Assembly: GCA_021464245.1 (NCBI GenBank)
Contig: JADCRB010000007.1
Span: 248,001 to 312,000, forward strand
Direction of reading: 5' to 3'
Source: Carallia brachiata
Lineage: Eukaryota; Streptophyta; Magnoliopsida; Malpighiales; Rhizophoraceae
Length of the DNA stretch: 64,000 nucleotides
Position numbers and translations under genes: made by a program. The first letter of the stretch is position 1. The number at the start of each line of letters is the position of its first letter. This document shows, one piece after another, positions 12,191-22,463 of the stretch. Below the pieces are notes generated by a model that saw only the letters and a program-made list of their open reading frames with translations, did no database searches and was not told the origin of the DNA.

Positions 12191-12435
12191 ACTGAGATCA
12201 AGCATCGACCCTCAGTGGATCCATTTCTTACAGTTCAAGTTCACGCTGTGGAAATTCAACATCTCTCGGTCAAAATTAAGCCTTCACGGCCCTTGACTAA
12301 ATTACACAAGAGCATTAATCAGAGGATCTACTCAAAAATCGAACCCGCATAAATTTTAATTTTTTTCTATAATTTGTTATTATATTTTTGAATTTAACTG
12401 TTACAAGTTCGAAATTTACCTGTTACACTTAAAAT

Positions 12436-12777
12436 TTAGTCAAACTATGCAGTGACTTGCTAAAAACAGTTGTTTCCATAATGACGCCGAACGAGTAAAC
12501 CCAAGCCAACATTGGGAGTTTGGGACGGCCCATTACTTCTCGGTTAAGTTCCCATTACTTCTCGCTCAAAAAAAAAAAAAAATCCCATTACTTCTCGATT
12601 AAGTTCGGTCTCTTTGAACGTAAAGTTTATGGTGGACAGGTCACTTCAACCACCTTTATTCTCCTTTTAAAAAAGAAAAGCTTTCAGAAACCCCTTTAAT
12701 GTGAAAAATCTTAATCTATAATTCCATCTTGCAGACCGCTCACTGGTGCCTTTCTGTGAAGTTTTTGCTGAATCCTG
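12436..12777 (+). promoter_or_regulatory. DUF674 gene A conserved promoter and leader exon
   Basis: The block from GTGACTTGCTAAAAACAGTT through GCCCATTACTTCTCGG, TCTTTGAACGTAAAGT and GGACAGGTCACTTCA is shared with B, D, E and F. The leader exon (CCATCTTGCAGACCGCTCAC) ends at CCTG|GTAAGT. The small upstream ORF is lost here, since its ATG is followed directly by TGA. The acceptor before the coding exon is probably TAAAGCAG|AAGAGCTG near 13192. Confidence 0.6.
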
Positions 12778-13261
12778 GTAAGTTGCTGGATTTTAATTTT
12801 CAGCTGCAGGTTTATTCTTATTTGTTCCAACAGTAAATGTGAAAGTAGCATATAAAAATCTGATTTTTAACTATCGGAAGTATAAGATAGGCACCTGATA
12901 AGTAGGCAACTAGTACAATGGCATCCAACGATAAGTGTGCTCGGTGCTTGTTCGTTTCTTCATGTTTGGTATTCAAAGATTTGCTGTTAAACAGGAAAAA
13001 AAATCAATTACACAATAAAAAAGAGAATCTTCAGGCTAATTTTTGGATCCATAACTGTGCATGGCCATCTATCTAGTAGTTGCCCTCTTTGTGCTAGTTC
13101 CTGTTATGCTTGGAATTTAAAATTGTTCTTTATTAGGTGATTTATAACCCCACAACCATTCTAACTTTGTTGATTGGGCTTTTGTAAAGCAGAAGAGCTG
13201 TTGCAGTTCTTATAGTGCCTTGAACTTCCAAATCCAATTACCAGTTTTTTGTTATTGATCC

Positions 13262-15545
13262 ATGGCATCCGGTATTGCCTTGAAGGCATTGGTTAACAAG
13301 GAGAACAACAAGGTCATATTTGTCGAGTCGTATGAAGATTTTGTTGATGTTCTCTTCAGTTTTTTGACTATGCCTATGGGAACAATCATCAGGCTCACTC
13401 GAAACAGGTCGCCAGCTATCAGCATTGGTTGTATGGAAAACTTGTATAAAAGTGTTGAAAATCTTGAAGCCAAGCATTTCCGTACTGTACAGTGCAAGAG
13501 CATGTTGCTGCGGCCCCAAAATGGGGCTAGAGACCCGTGCAAGAGGCTGAAACTGCATTGTGATGATACCCTTCATACGGGTTATTACTGCTGTGGCAGT
13601 TGTAAAGTCGTTGCATTTAATGTAATTTATGATTGCACAGCCTCAAAATATAAGTTATTGAGTCCTTATGAATCTGCTACTTGTGCTTGTGGGCGGACCA
13701 TGGACCGGTATTTGCAGCTGTCTTCTGATGCTGATGCTAGAGACAGAGGGATCTTCGTCAAAGGGCTGTCTCGACTTATAGTAAATGATGAATTGCAAGT
13801 GATGCCTGCATCTACTGCAGCAAGCTTTTCTGTGCTTTCCAAGCTTGGAGTCAGGGATCCAAGTGCCATTGAGGAAAGGACGTATAGCATCAACAGCAGT
13901 AAGGTAATTTGATTGATAAGTGATTATTGATCTGAGTACTATTTATCTTAAGTTTGTGGCCTGACGTTTTGTTTCAGGTCTTGGATTTGTTGAAATGCTC
14001 CATAGTATCGAAGACGCCATTGACAGAAACATTGTTGAAGCAAAAGGGAAACCATCAGTTAGGCAAGGATAACATAGGACAAAGTAGCCTTATTAAGTAT
14101 CAAATAGGTGGACAAGCAACAAAGGAAAATGGGAAGATTAGCATTAGACTTGTGCTCAGCAAATCCAGGAAGATCGTATGTTATGCAGAGGTCAACGAAG
14201 ACTTTGTTGATTTACTTGTGAGCTTCCTCACCATTCCACTCGGGCATATAGTTAAAGAAATGAACACTGGTCCTTCAAAAGGATGCATAAGTCGTCTATA
14301 TAAAAGTGTTCAGGATCTTGATGCCGTGAAGTACCTGAAGTCAGATGATCTGAAAGAGATGCTGCTTTCTCCCAAGCTTGCACCTGGTTTTGGCTACGAG
14401 GGCCAGCTGCTAGGAGTAGAGGAAGCTGTACAACAGAAGTTCTACTATGGGCAGGGCTCAAATATGCTGACTACAGATAGATCACTGTTAACTTCTGATG
14501 GTGCAACAACAATCACTGAATTGACTATGGTGGATCTTAAATCACTCAACAAGAAAGCGACAGGTGGTGGCAGATACATGATGGGACCTGCAAAGTTCAC
14601 AGTGACCGATGATCTGAATGTGACTCCCATATCCCCTGTTTCGAGTTTTTCTGTTCTCAACAAATTGGCGGTATCTTTCAGTGACATCGAGGAGAAAGTT
14701 GTGCAAGTAGGCAGCAGGGAGGTAAGTTGACATATAAAGTTGTGCAATCACTAGTAGAACACCTTAGTATTTTTCTCAATAGCAGTTATTCACAATCTTT
14801 ATTATTCAAATTTATGTTATTCTTGAACTGTAGTCATAATGTGTAACAATTTTCTTCTTATCCATCAGTTCTTTCTAAAATACAGATTTATATGATGATG
14901 TAGCCAAAGGTGCCGCAATTATCAAGATAGGAGATAGAATTAACATTTACAACTGAAGATGTAACTGCATCCAGGGAAATTCACACCATGATAATGGATT
15001 ATATTAGAAACTAGAGAGCAGAGAAGAATCTTAGACCAAGATTCTCGATTTATACAGTTAGACTCGTATACATAATTTCTGATGAATTGTGAGTCACTGA
15101 AGTTTCCCCACTTAAATTTTCAATTATGCTTCTTTTGTTTACCCAAAATGGAGCAGATTTGAGTGTCACGTGAACTACTCTATCCATGGCTAGATAAATG
15201 TTCACTCTGCCAAACCACTATCCTGTCAAAGTTTACACAATTCAACCTTAATCTACATCGTCAGCAAATCGCGAATGTTCTACCATAGACTTGCATGCAC
15301 TTATAATTATCATTTAATTATGCTGTCAAACAAATTATGTTGCGCATGCTTTTGAAGTTTCTTTTCCATGATAATTCGTCTGCACCTTTCTGCAGAATAA
15401 GTCCATTCCTCTAGATGATCTTATCAAAATTTGTTTTGTGTTGCGGGCTTTGCGGCTCTTGGTAGCTTCTTTTGTCTCTGAGCGTGCTCTAACTGATGCC
15501 TTCATTCTCAATACACCCAAAGAAGAACATGTGTACAGCGGATGA
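13262..15545 (+). CDS. DUF674 family protein (gene A)
   Basis: Three exons: 13262-13903, 13978-14721 and 15396-15545, giving about 511 aa, with phase-0 joins. Exon 1 (MASGIALKALVNKENNKVIF) carries the first DUF674 half: DFVDVLFSFLTMPMGTIIR, GCMENLYKSVENL, LLRPQNGA and a Cys cluster ending TCACGRTM. Exon 2 carries the second half: DFVDLLVSFLTIPLGHIVKE, KGCISRLYKSVQDLD and LLSPKLAPGFGYEGQLL. The paralogues' exon-3 acceptor is changed here from GCAG to GCGG at about 15443-15446. An AG 51 bp upstream (TTTCTGCAG|AATAAG) is in frame and adds NKSIPLDDLIKICFVLR before ALRLLVASFVSERALTD. About nine codons (near CKVVAFNVI) are extra relative to D. The family function is unknown. Confidence 0.82.
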
Positions 15546-15741
15546 GCTGAATCATCGAATATCACAGCAAACCCCCACACCACCCCCCCCAAAAAAAAAA
15601 ATAAATCCCAGTTGAATTCGTAAAAAACTTATTGCTAGTGCTTTTTTTTGTACCATTTGTGTGAATGGTGAGTGTTGTTGTGCGGACTTAACGATATATA
15701 AGATATGGCTCAGTAGCTATTATTCTGATTGCAATTTCCAG

Positions 15742-15861
15742 GCTTAGAACATGCCATCTGATCCTGCTCTAGCTGATGTGTCCCTCTCTCAACAAAGGCT
15801 GAAACAAGGGTCTGCTTCAACTGATAACATTCTCTCTAAGGAACTAAAAGAAGAATACTAA
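15742..15861 (+). pseudogene. Decayed second copy of the DUF674 terminal exon behind gene A
   Basis: After TTTCCAG the sequence begins GCTTAGAACATGCCATC and runs to TAA. It shares PALADV-like residues with the normal terminal exon (ALTDVF) but has TAG as its second codon. The same relic follows gene D. Confidence 0.45.
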
Positions 15862-15982
15862 GAAATTGTTTTCCTTCTCGTGTCATTGTTGATCCAAGCT
15901 GTACCGCGCCTTGCATTTTAGCTGATGTTGAAGCTGCTTCTCGAAGAGGATATTATTTTTTTGTCGATCGGCTTAAAAATAT

Positions 15983-16194
15983 GAGCAAACACGCATATCC
16001 CAACAATATTTGTATTGGCTAGCATACCGGTTAAAACTGCGACTGATATTTTTAAAATAAAATTAATAATTTTTAAAAGATAAAAATAATAAAAGTTTTA
16101 AAAATATTAACTTTTGTTTCAAAAATATCAGTATTAATTTTTACCAGAATTAAATTCAGAACAAATTCATATGAATACCAACTTTTTTTAAAAC
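15983..16194. mobile_element. Hairpin MITE-like insertion behind gene A
   Basis: Absent from the same position behind D, where GGCTTAAAAATAT joins directly to TTGTTC. The core is an imperfect palindrome with ACTGATATTTTT on one arm and AAAAATATCAGT on the other, around AT-rich text related to the insertion at 32588. Confidence 0.45.
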
Positions 16195-16629
16195 TATTTG
16201 TTCCACAATTATGATATATTACCAAACTCAATCATACGTCTGGTTTTAATGTGAAGGTAAGTTTACGTTTTTTCACTTGAATAATAACTGTTCATTAAAA
16301 GGCATTGATCTCAACGAATTAAAAGGGGGAATGGAAGGAACACAAAACCAAAAAAATTAGTAAACTTGATATGCAAATAAAGATTGAACATTTAATGGTC
16401 CCACCATGTAACTCCCCCAAGAACTGTTCAAATAAGTTGTTGATTTGAAAGATTGGAAAGTTTCAATGAAAAATTACGGTTTTGAATGTATTGGGAACTA
16501 TGTAAATTGGATGCCTCACTCGAAAATGGAATTGTGAATATGATGATGTTAATGCCAAGGTTCAAAAGTCCAAGAGTCCCCTGTCGGTTGGCTGCCCTTC
16601 CCAATTTCAGAAAATCTATAACTTAAGGT

Positions 16630-17345
16630 TGGCCATCATAAAATACACCGAATTTATCATCTTGTCGACAATTATTAATTTTATGATCTCACTTATTATA
16701 ATAGATAACTTGAGTCAGTAATTATAAAATATATTAATATGTCTTTGTATCAGGAATCTCACTTATTGAGATAGATAATTTAGGGTCGGCAATTGTAAAA
16801 AACATAGAATATGTTTTGTGTAGGCGATCATTAATTATTATGGTCTCACTTATTATAATGGATAATTTAGGGTTGGTGATTGTACAATACACTAATATAT
16901 TATTGTGTCAGTGATAGTCAATTATTATAATTTTACTTATTATAATGGATAATGTGGGTTCGCAATCGCAAAATATGCTAATATGTATTTTTTTCGACGA
17001 TCATCAATCATTATGATTTTGCTTATTACAATAAATAACTAGATCGACGATCATAAAATACATTTAACATGTCTTTACGTCGATGATTATCAATTATTAT
17101 GATCTCAATTATTATAATTAATAATTTAGGGTTAGCGATGAATATGTCCTTGTATTAATTATATTTTTAATTATTATGATCTCATTTATAACAATTGACA
17201 ACTTAGAGTCAGCATTTATAAAATATAGTTAACATATCTGTATGTCGGTGAGTATTAATTATTATGATTTTACTTTTTACAATAAATAACTTAAGATTAG
17301 CGATTATTACATTTGTTTTTATGTCTTTGTGTCAGGAATGATAAG
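16630..17345. repeat. 87-bp minisatellite array, copy 2 (upstream of B)
   Basis: Eight to nine degenerate units with the same GATAACTT, ATAAAATA and ATCATTAATTATTATGGTCT landmarks as copy 1, followed by the same spacer and TTA microsatellite. Confidence 0.75.
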
Positions 17346-17809
17346 ACTTACTTGGTAAGGAAAATTTTAATGATATATGATTGCAACAACAAAAGTAAAT
17401 CATTCAATTATGCAAAATTTGAACCTTTCCCACTGTCCTTAAACTCCTTTGTAGAGGTATAGTTTAGTTAAAATATATTTTTGTCGATAATTTTATGTAT
17501 TTATTTTAATTTTGCTGATATGGAAAAGAAGATTTATGTTTGTGGACACCGGATGAATAATTGATGATAACTATTAAGCTTAGGAGCCTTAGTTTTTAAC
17601 AAATAAACTACCCTCACAATAATAGCCAAAAAAAATTCTATCCAAAATGAATCTAGTCAAGACCTAAAATAATTCATTTATAAATTTTGTATTGCTGAAG
17701 TAAAAAAATAAAGAAAATGTAAAGAAAAAGGTTTATTATGGCCTGTGCAAGTAAGAACGCAACATAGTGGATCACGTCATATTATTTTTTTACTTTTAAT
17801 TTCATGTCA

Positions 17810-17840
<31 letters not shown>

Positions 17841-18234
17841 TTAAACTTAAAATTTTCAGTTAAACCTTCGTTTCTACTTTTATTATGATTCTATTAGTTC
17901 TTTTTTTTTTTTGTTTCCTTTTTTGGTTAGTTAAGAGGCCGAAGGATTTAAAAAAAAAATCAAACATAAAATTTTAAAAATTCAATAAAAATATTTTAAT
18001 TAATTGTATTATTCCGCATTTTCCCACTACTACTATAATTTACTATTTGCTAAAAAACTAGTTGATTGTTTATGAGAGAAATACTTTATAAGATAAAATA
18101 AATTAAAATAAAATTATAATAATTCTAGAATACTTGAATTTTAAAAAGTATATATATAATAAATTATTAAATATTCATAAATATTTTTTTTTATTTAAAA
18201 CGAACGTATTATTTGATGACCGTAATGTTACTTA

Positions 18235-18515
18235 AAATATATTCAAGCTATGCAGTGACTTGCTAAAAACAGTTATCTCCAAACGACGCCGAGCGAGTAA
18301 ACCCAAGTCAACATTGGGACTGCCCATTACTTCTGGGTTAAGTTCTCTCTCTTCGAACGTAAAGTCATGGTGGACAGGTCACTTCATGCGCCTTTACTCT
18401 CCTTAAAAAAAGAAAGAAGCATTCAGAAACCCCTTTAATATGAAAAATCTTAATCTTCAGTTCCATCTTGCAGACTGCTCACTGGTGCATTTCCGTCAAG
18501 TTTCGCTGAATACTG
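18235..18515 (+). promoter_or_regulatory. DUF674 gene B promoter and leader exon, donor mutated
   Basis: The same block as at A, D, E and F. The upstream ATG is at 18440. The expected donor TACTG|GTAAGT reads TACTG|GCAATT, so splicing at the usual place would need a GC donor. Confidence 0.5.
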
Positions 18516-18913
18516 GCAATTTGCTGGATTTTAAATTTCAGCTTCAGCTTTATTCTTGAGTGTTTTCAACAGTAAATATGAATGTAGCTGAAAATATAAG
18601 AGGGACACCTAAATTAGTAGACAATTAGTTTGTACTTAGTATATATTTAATTCTTTAAATAATGTTCTTTTGGTGTATAGCGTTTTGATTGTGGATGGTG
18701 GTTTCCTTGATGTTAATATCAAGAATTATATTTTTTTTACACTAATTAATTTGTCTTATGGCATTTAAATTTTTTTTCTTTTTTTGTTCATTTTTCTGTT
18801 TGTGTTTATATGCAGGGGAGCTTTTGTTTGGAATTCAAGCAGTAAGAGCGTACGTGGTTCGGTTGATTAAATCTTTTCAACAAGAATCGGAAGACAATTT
18901 TCTTGGTGCTTTC

Positions 18914-20663
18914 ATGGAGGAAAATCCCGATGGCCAGAATGGATTATTGGATCAGAAACCTATTAGCTTGAAGGCATTGGTGGACAAGCAGAACAACAGA
19001 ATTTTATTTACTGAATCTGATGGGGATTTTGTTGATGTGCTCTTCAGTTTTCTGACAATGCCTATGGGAACAATTGTCAGGAATACTCGTGAAAGGCCGC
19101 CGGCCATGGGGATTGGTTGCATGAATAACTTGTATGTAGCGCTGAAACTTTTGATAAGCGGATTTTCAGCGCTGAAGCATGCAAGACCATGTTGCTGTAC
19201 CCTCGCAATGGGGCTGCAACTCTGTGCAAGAATCTAAAATTGAAAATTTTTTATGATGAACCTTTAAGCTACTTCATATGTGCTGGGCATTGCACTACTA
19301 AACACCAGTTATTGAGTCATTACAGGAATTTTCCTTGTGTTTGTGGAAAGCCCATGAACCGCGAGTTTATTTTTTCTAAGAATGAAGGAAAGTGTCAGGA
19401 TGAAGATGCAGGCGTGCTTGTTGATTCAGTCAAATGTATAGTAAGTGATGAATTAGAAGTAAAGCCTACATCATCTTCTACAGGCTTTTCCATTCTTTCC
19501 AAGCTTGGAGTTACAGGTTCAAGTGCAATTGAGGAAAGGAAATTCTCAATTGGAGCTACTGAGGTAAATAATCCACTTTGTTAGACTTGTTACCTAATTA
19601 ATATCGTATTGTGTTTACATGGCATTTGATGTCTTGTTTTAGGTTTTGGATATTTTGAAGCTCTCCTTGATATCAGAGACACCGTTAACCAAAGCTCTTT
19701 TGAAGCATGAAGTAGCATCTGCGGTAAGTAGTAAACAATTCAGTGGTGAGTTCTATTAAATATCAGAAAGGAGAAATTGGTGCAAAACAAGGGGAGATCT
19801 TTGTCAAAATGTTCATAAGCAAGTCCAAGAAGACGTTTTGTTACGCAGAAGCAAGTGAAGATTTTGTCAATTTACTCTTCAGCTTCCTTACAATCCCTCT
19901 GGGATATATAGCAAAACAAATGCATTTTATTTGTCCTGATTCAAAAGGGTGCATAAAACATGTATATGGGGGTATAATGGATTTTGATGCACAAAATTAT
20001 CTTAAGTCAAATATCCTCAAAGAGATTCTACTAAGTCCAAAAGTTGCACCCGGTTTTGGCTACCGTAATCAAGTACTTGATGTGGAGGAGTGTCCTTATC
20101 AGAAGTATTACTACGGGACTTACTCTTATTCTTGGGTGGTGGCTGTCTGGAGATGTTGTCTATTGATGATAATAAATCATTACCAACGTCTGCAAGTTGG
20201 GTGGATGGACCTTATGCTTTGAGTGTTAAGGATCATAGAACCCTGTACAATGAAGCTTCTGGTATTGGTGGAGGTTTTGTGAAAGGACCTGCGATGTTCA
20301 CGATAACTGACAATTTGATTATACATCCAATATCAGCCATTTTTACTCGAGACATTCTCAATGAAATGAAGGTTGATTTTAGTGACCTTGACGTTCAAGT
20401 TGTGCAAGTAGGCGAATATGAGGTGAGTTAATGTGCATTTTCAGCGATAATTTTTGACAACTTGAATGTACAGCTTGAGATGGTTTTTTAGTTGCAATGA
20501 TGTGTTAATTATCACGTTTGTTTTCTTTGTGTTGCAGGCTAAGAGTCTCTTGGTGGCTGCTCTTACATCTAAGACAGCTCTCACTGACGTATTTATCTGC
20601 AAGGAGCCTGATCCTGCTCCATCTGTCGTCCAGATCCCCAAAAAACCAAAAGTAGAATGCTGA
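18914..20663 (+). pseudogene. DUF674 pseudogene (gene B)
   Basis: All three exons are recognisable: 18914-19563, 19643-20422 and 20538-20663, with intact splice sites. The start MEENPDGQNGLLDQKPISLK matches E and F. The frame is lost by a one-base deletion at about 19134 (TTGTATGTAGC against TTGTATAGTAGC), by a shift in early exon 2 (about 19735-19745) that leads to TAA, and again at about 20130-20150. Exon 3 is intact and reads AKSLLVAALTSKTALTDVF...PKKPKVEC. It is closest to E and F. The three independent breaks make a sequencing error unlikely as the full explanation. Confidence 0.8.
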
Positions 20664-22294
20664 CAATGTTTGGATAAAAGCTTGTGTAGATCGTTTTGAG
20701 CCTTTCGTTTCACATATCAGAAAATGCTTTTTTTCCTTACTTTTTTCATTGGATGTGAATATGATGCTGCAATTTTTCCAGTTCCTGAATCTATAACATG
20801 GCATGAGAAACTGCTTGTGTTGGTTCTTTTGAGCCTTTGCCTTTCTGTCTCAGAAACTGTTTTCTTGCTCGTTTCATTGATCCAAACTTTATCATTGCTT
20901 GCACTTCAGCAGATGTTGAACCTGTTTCTTTATTTTTCGTCAGTCTTTCGAAAAATAATTTACAATTGCAACGTGTTCGGAATTTATGTGCATTCTAGGC
21001 CTTTCTTTATTATTATTTTTATATAATTTGGATTCATAATGAATATTTAAATTTGAATTTGAGTAAATATGATATAATAAAAATAATTACTATATGAAGC
21101 TCAAATTATGCAGTAGCAACTAATCAATAATTCAATAATATCCTCAAAAAGTTAGCAATAATGAGATATTCAGCTAATATAAGGATAATTCAAACATGGT
21201 AATAAGATACAATTAATGCATAACAATGCAATCGGTAAAGAATCAATTATGGGGGCATATCATAACCTAACATTGAATATTCAATAAAAGTAATGATATA
21301 TTCATATATACTTACATGGAAATAGATGAAATTAAAAAGGAATAAGAGAAAATTAGAAAATTATTAAATACATTCTTTTTTAATATAATACAATTTTTTT
21401 TTTCTTTTTAATATATCCAGTACAATTTATAATATTAATTTGAGATGAATAGCATTATTCATTCAAAAACAGTTTCAAGCCAAGGTTCAAAAGTCTAGGA
21501 GTCGCCTATCGTTTGGCAGCCCTTCCAATTTTCTTTAATATGGTACAGCAACCCTTTCAGTGAACTTTCTTTTCCAAAAGGTTTATAGCATTTTGATTGT
21601 GGATTGTTGTTTCACTGATGTTAATGAAGATTTTTTTTTTTCAATTTTTTACATTAATTATTGTGGTCTTATATGTCTATACACTATACAGTACTTGTCT
21701 AAGAGGGAAAAAAGTTTACCTTTGTTCGATTTGATTCTAGAGCACTTTTTGTCTAGATGGCAAAAAATTTTAAAACGTATGTCTTAAATATTTTTATATA
21801 TTTTATAGGTGGTTTTTTTTTTTTGTATTTTTGTATATTTTAATATTTCTCGGAAGCCAGTCCCCATCTTTATTAATAGGTGCAATTTTTCTTTTGAACG
21901 ATTAATAGGTTGCAATTAGAATTTTGCTTTGTTGTGAAGTCATCTCTCTTTAGACTCCCTTTTGTATTCAAACTGCCCTAGACTGATAGTCACCAGGACT
22001 CTTATTGGCGTGTTCCCAGATGCAGAACCATGAATTTTGCTTCTTTCTTTGTTAAGCACTTCCGCGTTCCTTTGCACTGCTGCCACGGACACAACTCAGC
22101 GGTATCTTGCAAGAAAGTGGAGTGCTTTACATGTTATAGTTCTTGCAATTATATGAAAGATTGTTTGCGCGTGTTTTTTTTTTTTTTAATGTTTAACAAT
22201 AATTATATTATTCACAGGTTGTTCTTAATTACAAGTTAACATTTTTAGACTTTATATTCAAATTGCTGCACACCGTGCGCACATGGCGCGTAGG
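20664..22294 (+). other. Downstream of B and 5' region of gene C
   Basis: AT-rich with no intact ORF. From about 21480 the text (GTTCAAAAGTCTAGGAGTCGCC, then GGTACAGCAACCC) matches upstream regions of G and H. From about 21900 to 22260 the segment with GCAGAACCATGAATTTTGC and CACTGCTGCCACGGACAC matches 49140-49500 upstream of G, so it is the C leader and first-intron region. Confidence 0.55.
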
Positions 22295-22299
22295 GTTGG

Positions 22300-22358
22300 T
22301 GTTGGACTAAAAATTTGAGGCATGTGTTTTACTCAATTACAAGACATCAAGTTCAATA
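22300..22358 (-). repeat. 3' LTR of the copia element (59 bp)
   Basis: Starts TGTTGGACTAAAAATTTGA and ends TTCAATA; matches the right-hand repeat with about seven or eight substitutions and a 3-bp gap. Confidence 0.72.
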
Positions 22359-22463
22359 AATCTCTCCCTTGGATTGAATTGGAACAAGGTTATCATAATT
22401 CTTTCCTAATCGTTTTTCTTCATATCTCAATTATTATGAACACCAATCAAATCCAAACAGTGT

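Larger units (their letters stand above)
10550..12426. mobile_element. 1.88-kb insertion with ACTTAA target duplication, class unknown
   Basis: Compared with the same spacer upstream of D, E and F, sequence is inserted between GACCGTAATACTTAA and ACTTAAAATTTAGTCAAACT. ACTTAA occurs at both edges (10544-10549 and 12427-12432). Inside, from left to right: a GC-rich arm with a 22-bp repeat (CAACGACTTCTGCARCACACGG, about 10628-10672), a 53-codon ORF, and a stretch with CCTATAAATAGGCACC (about 11805) that resembles an LTR promoter. It ends with a 46-bp tandem repeat. No clear terminal inverted repeats and no transposase are visible. Confidence 0.5.

Noticed and set aside
19691..19775. Tiny intron in B (GCG|GTAAGT ... 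ATATCAG) that would avoid the early stop in exon 2
   Set aside because: It would be only a few tens of bases long, below usual plant intron size, and other frameshifts in B remain.
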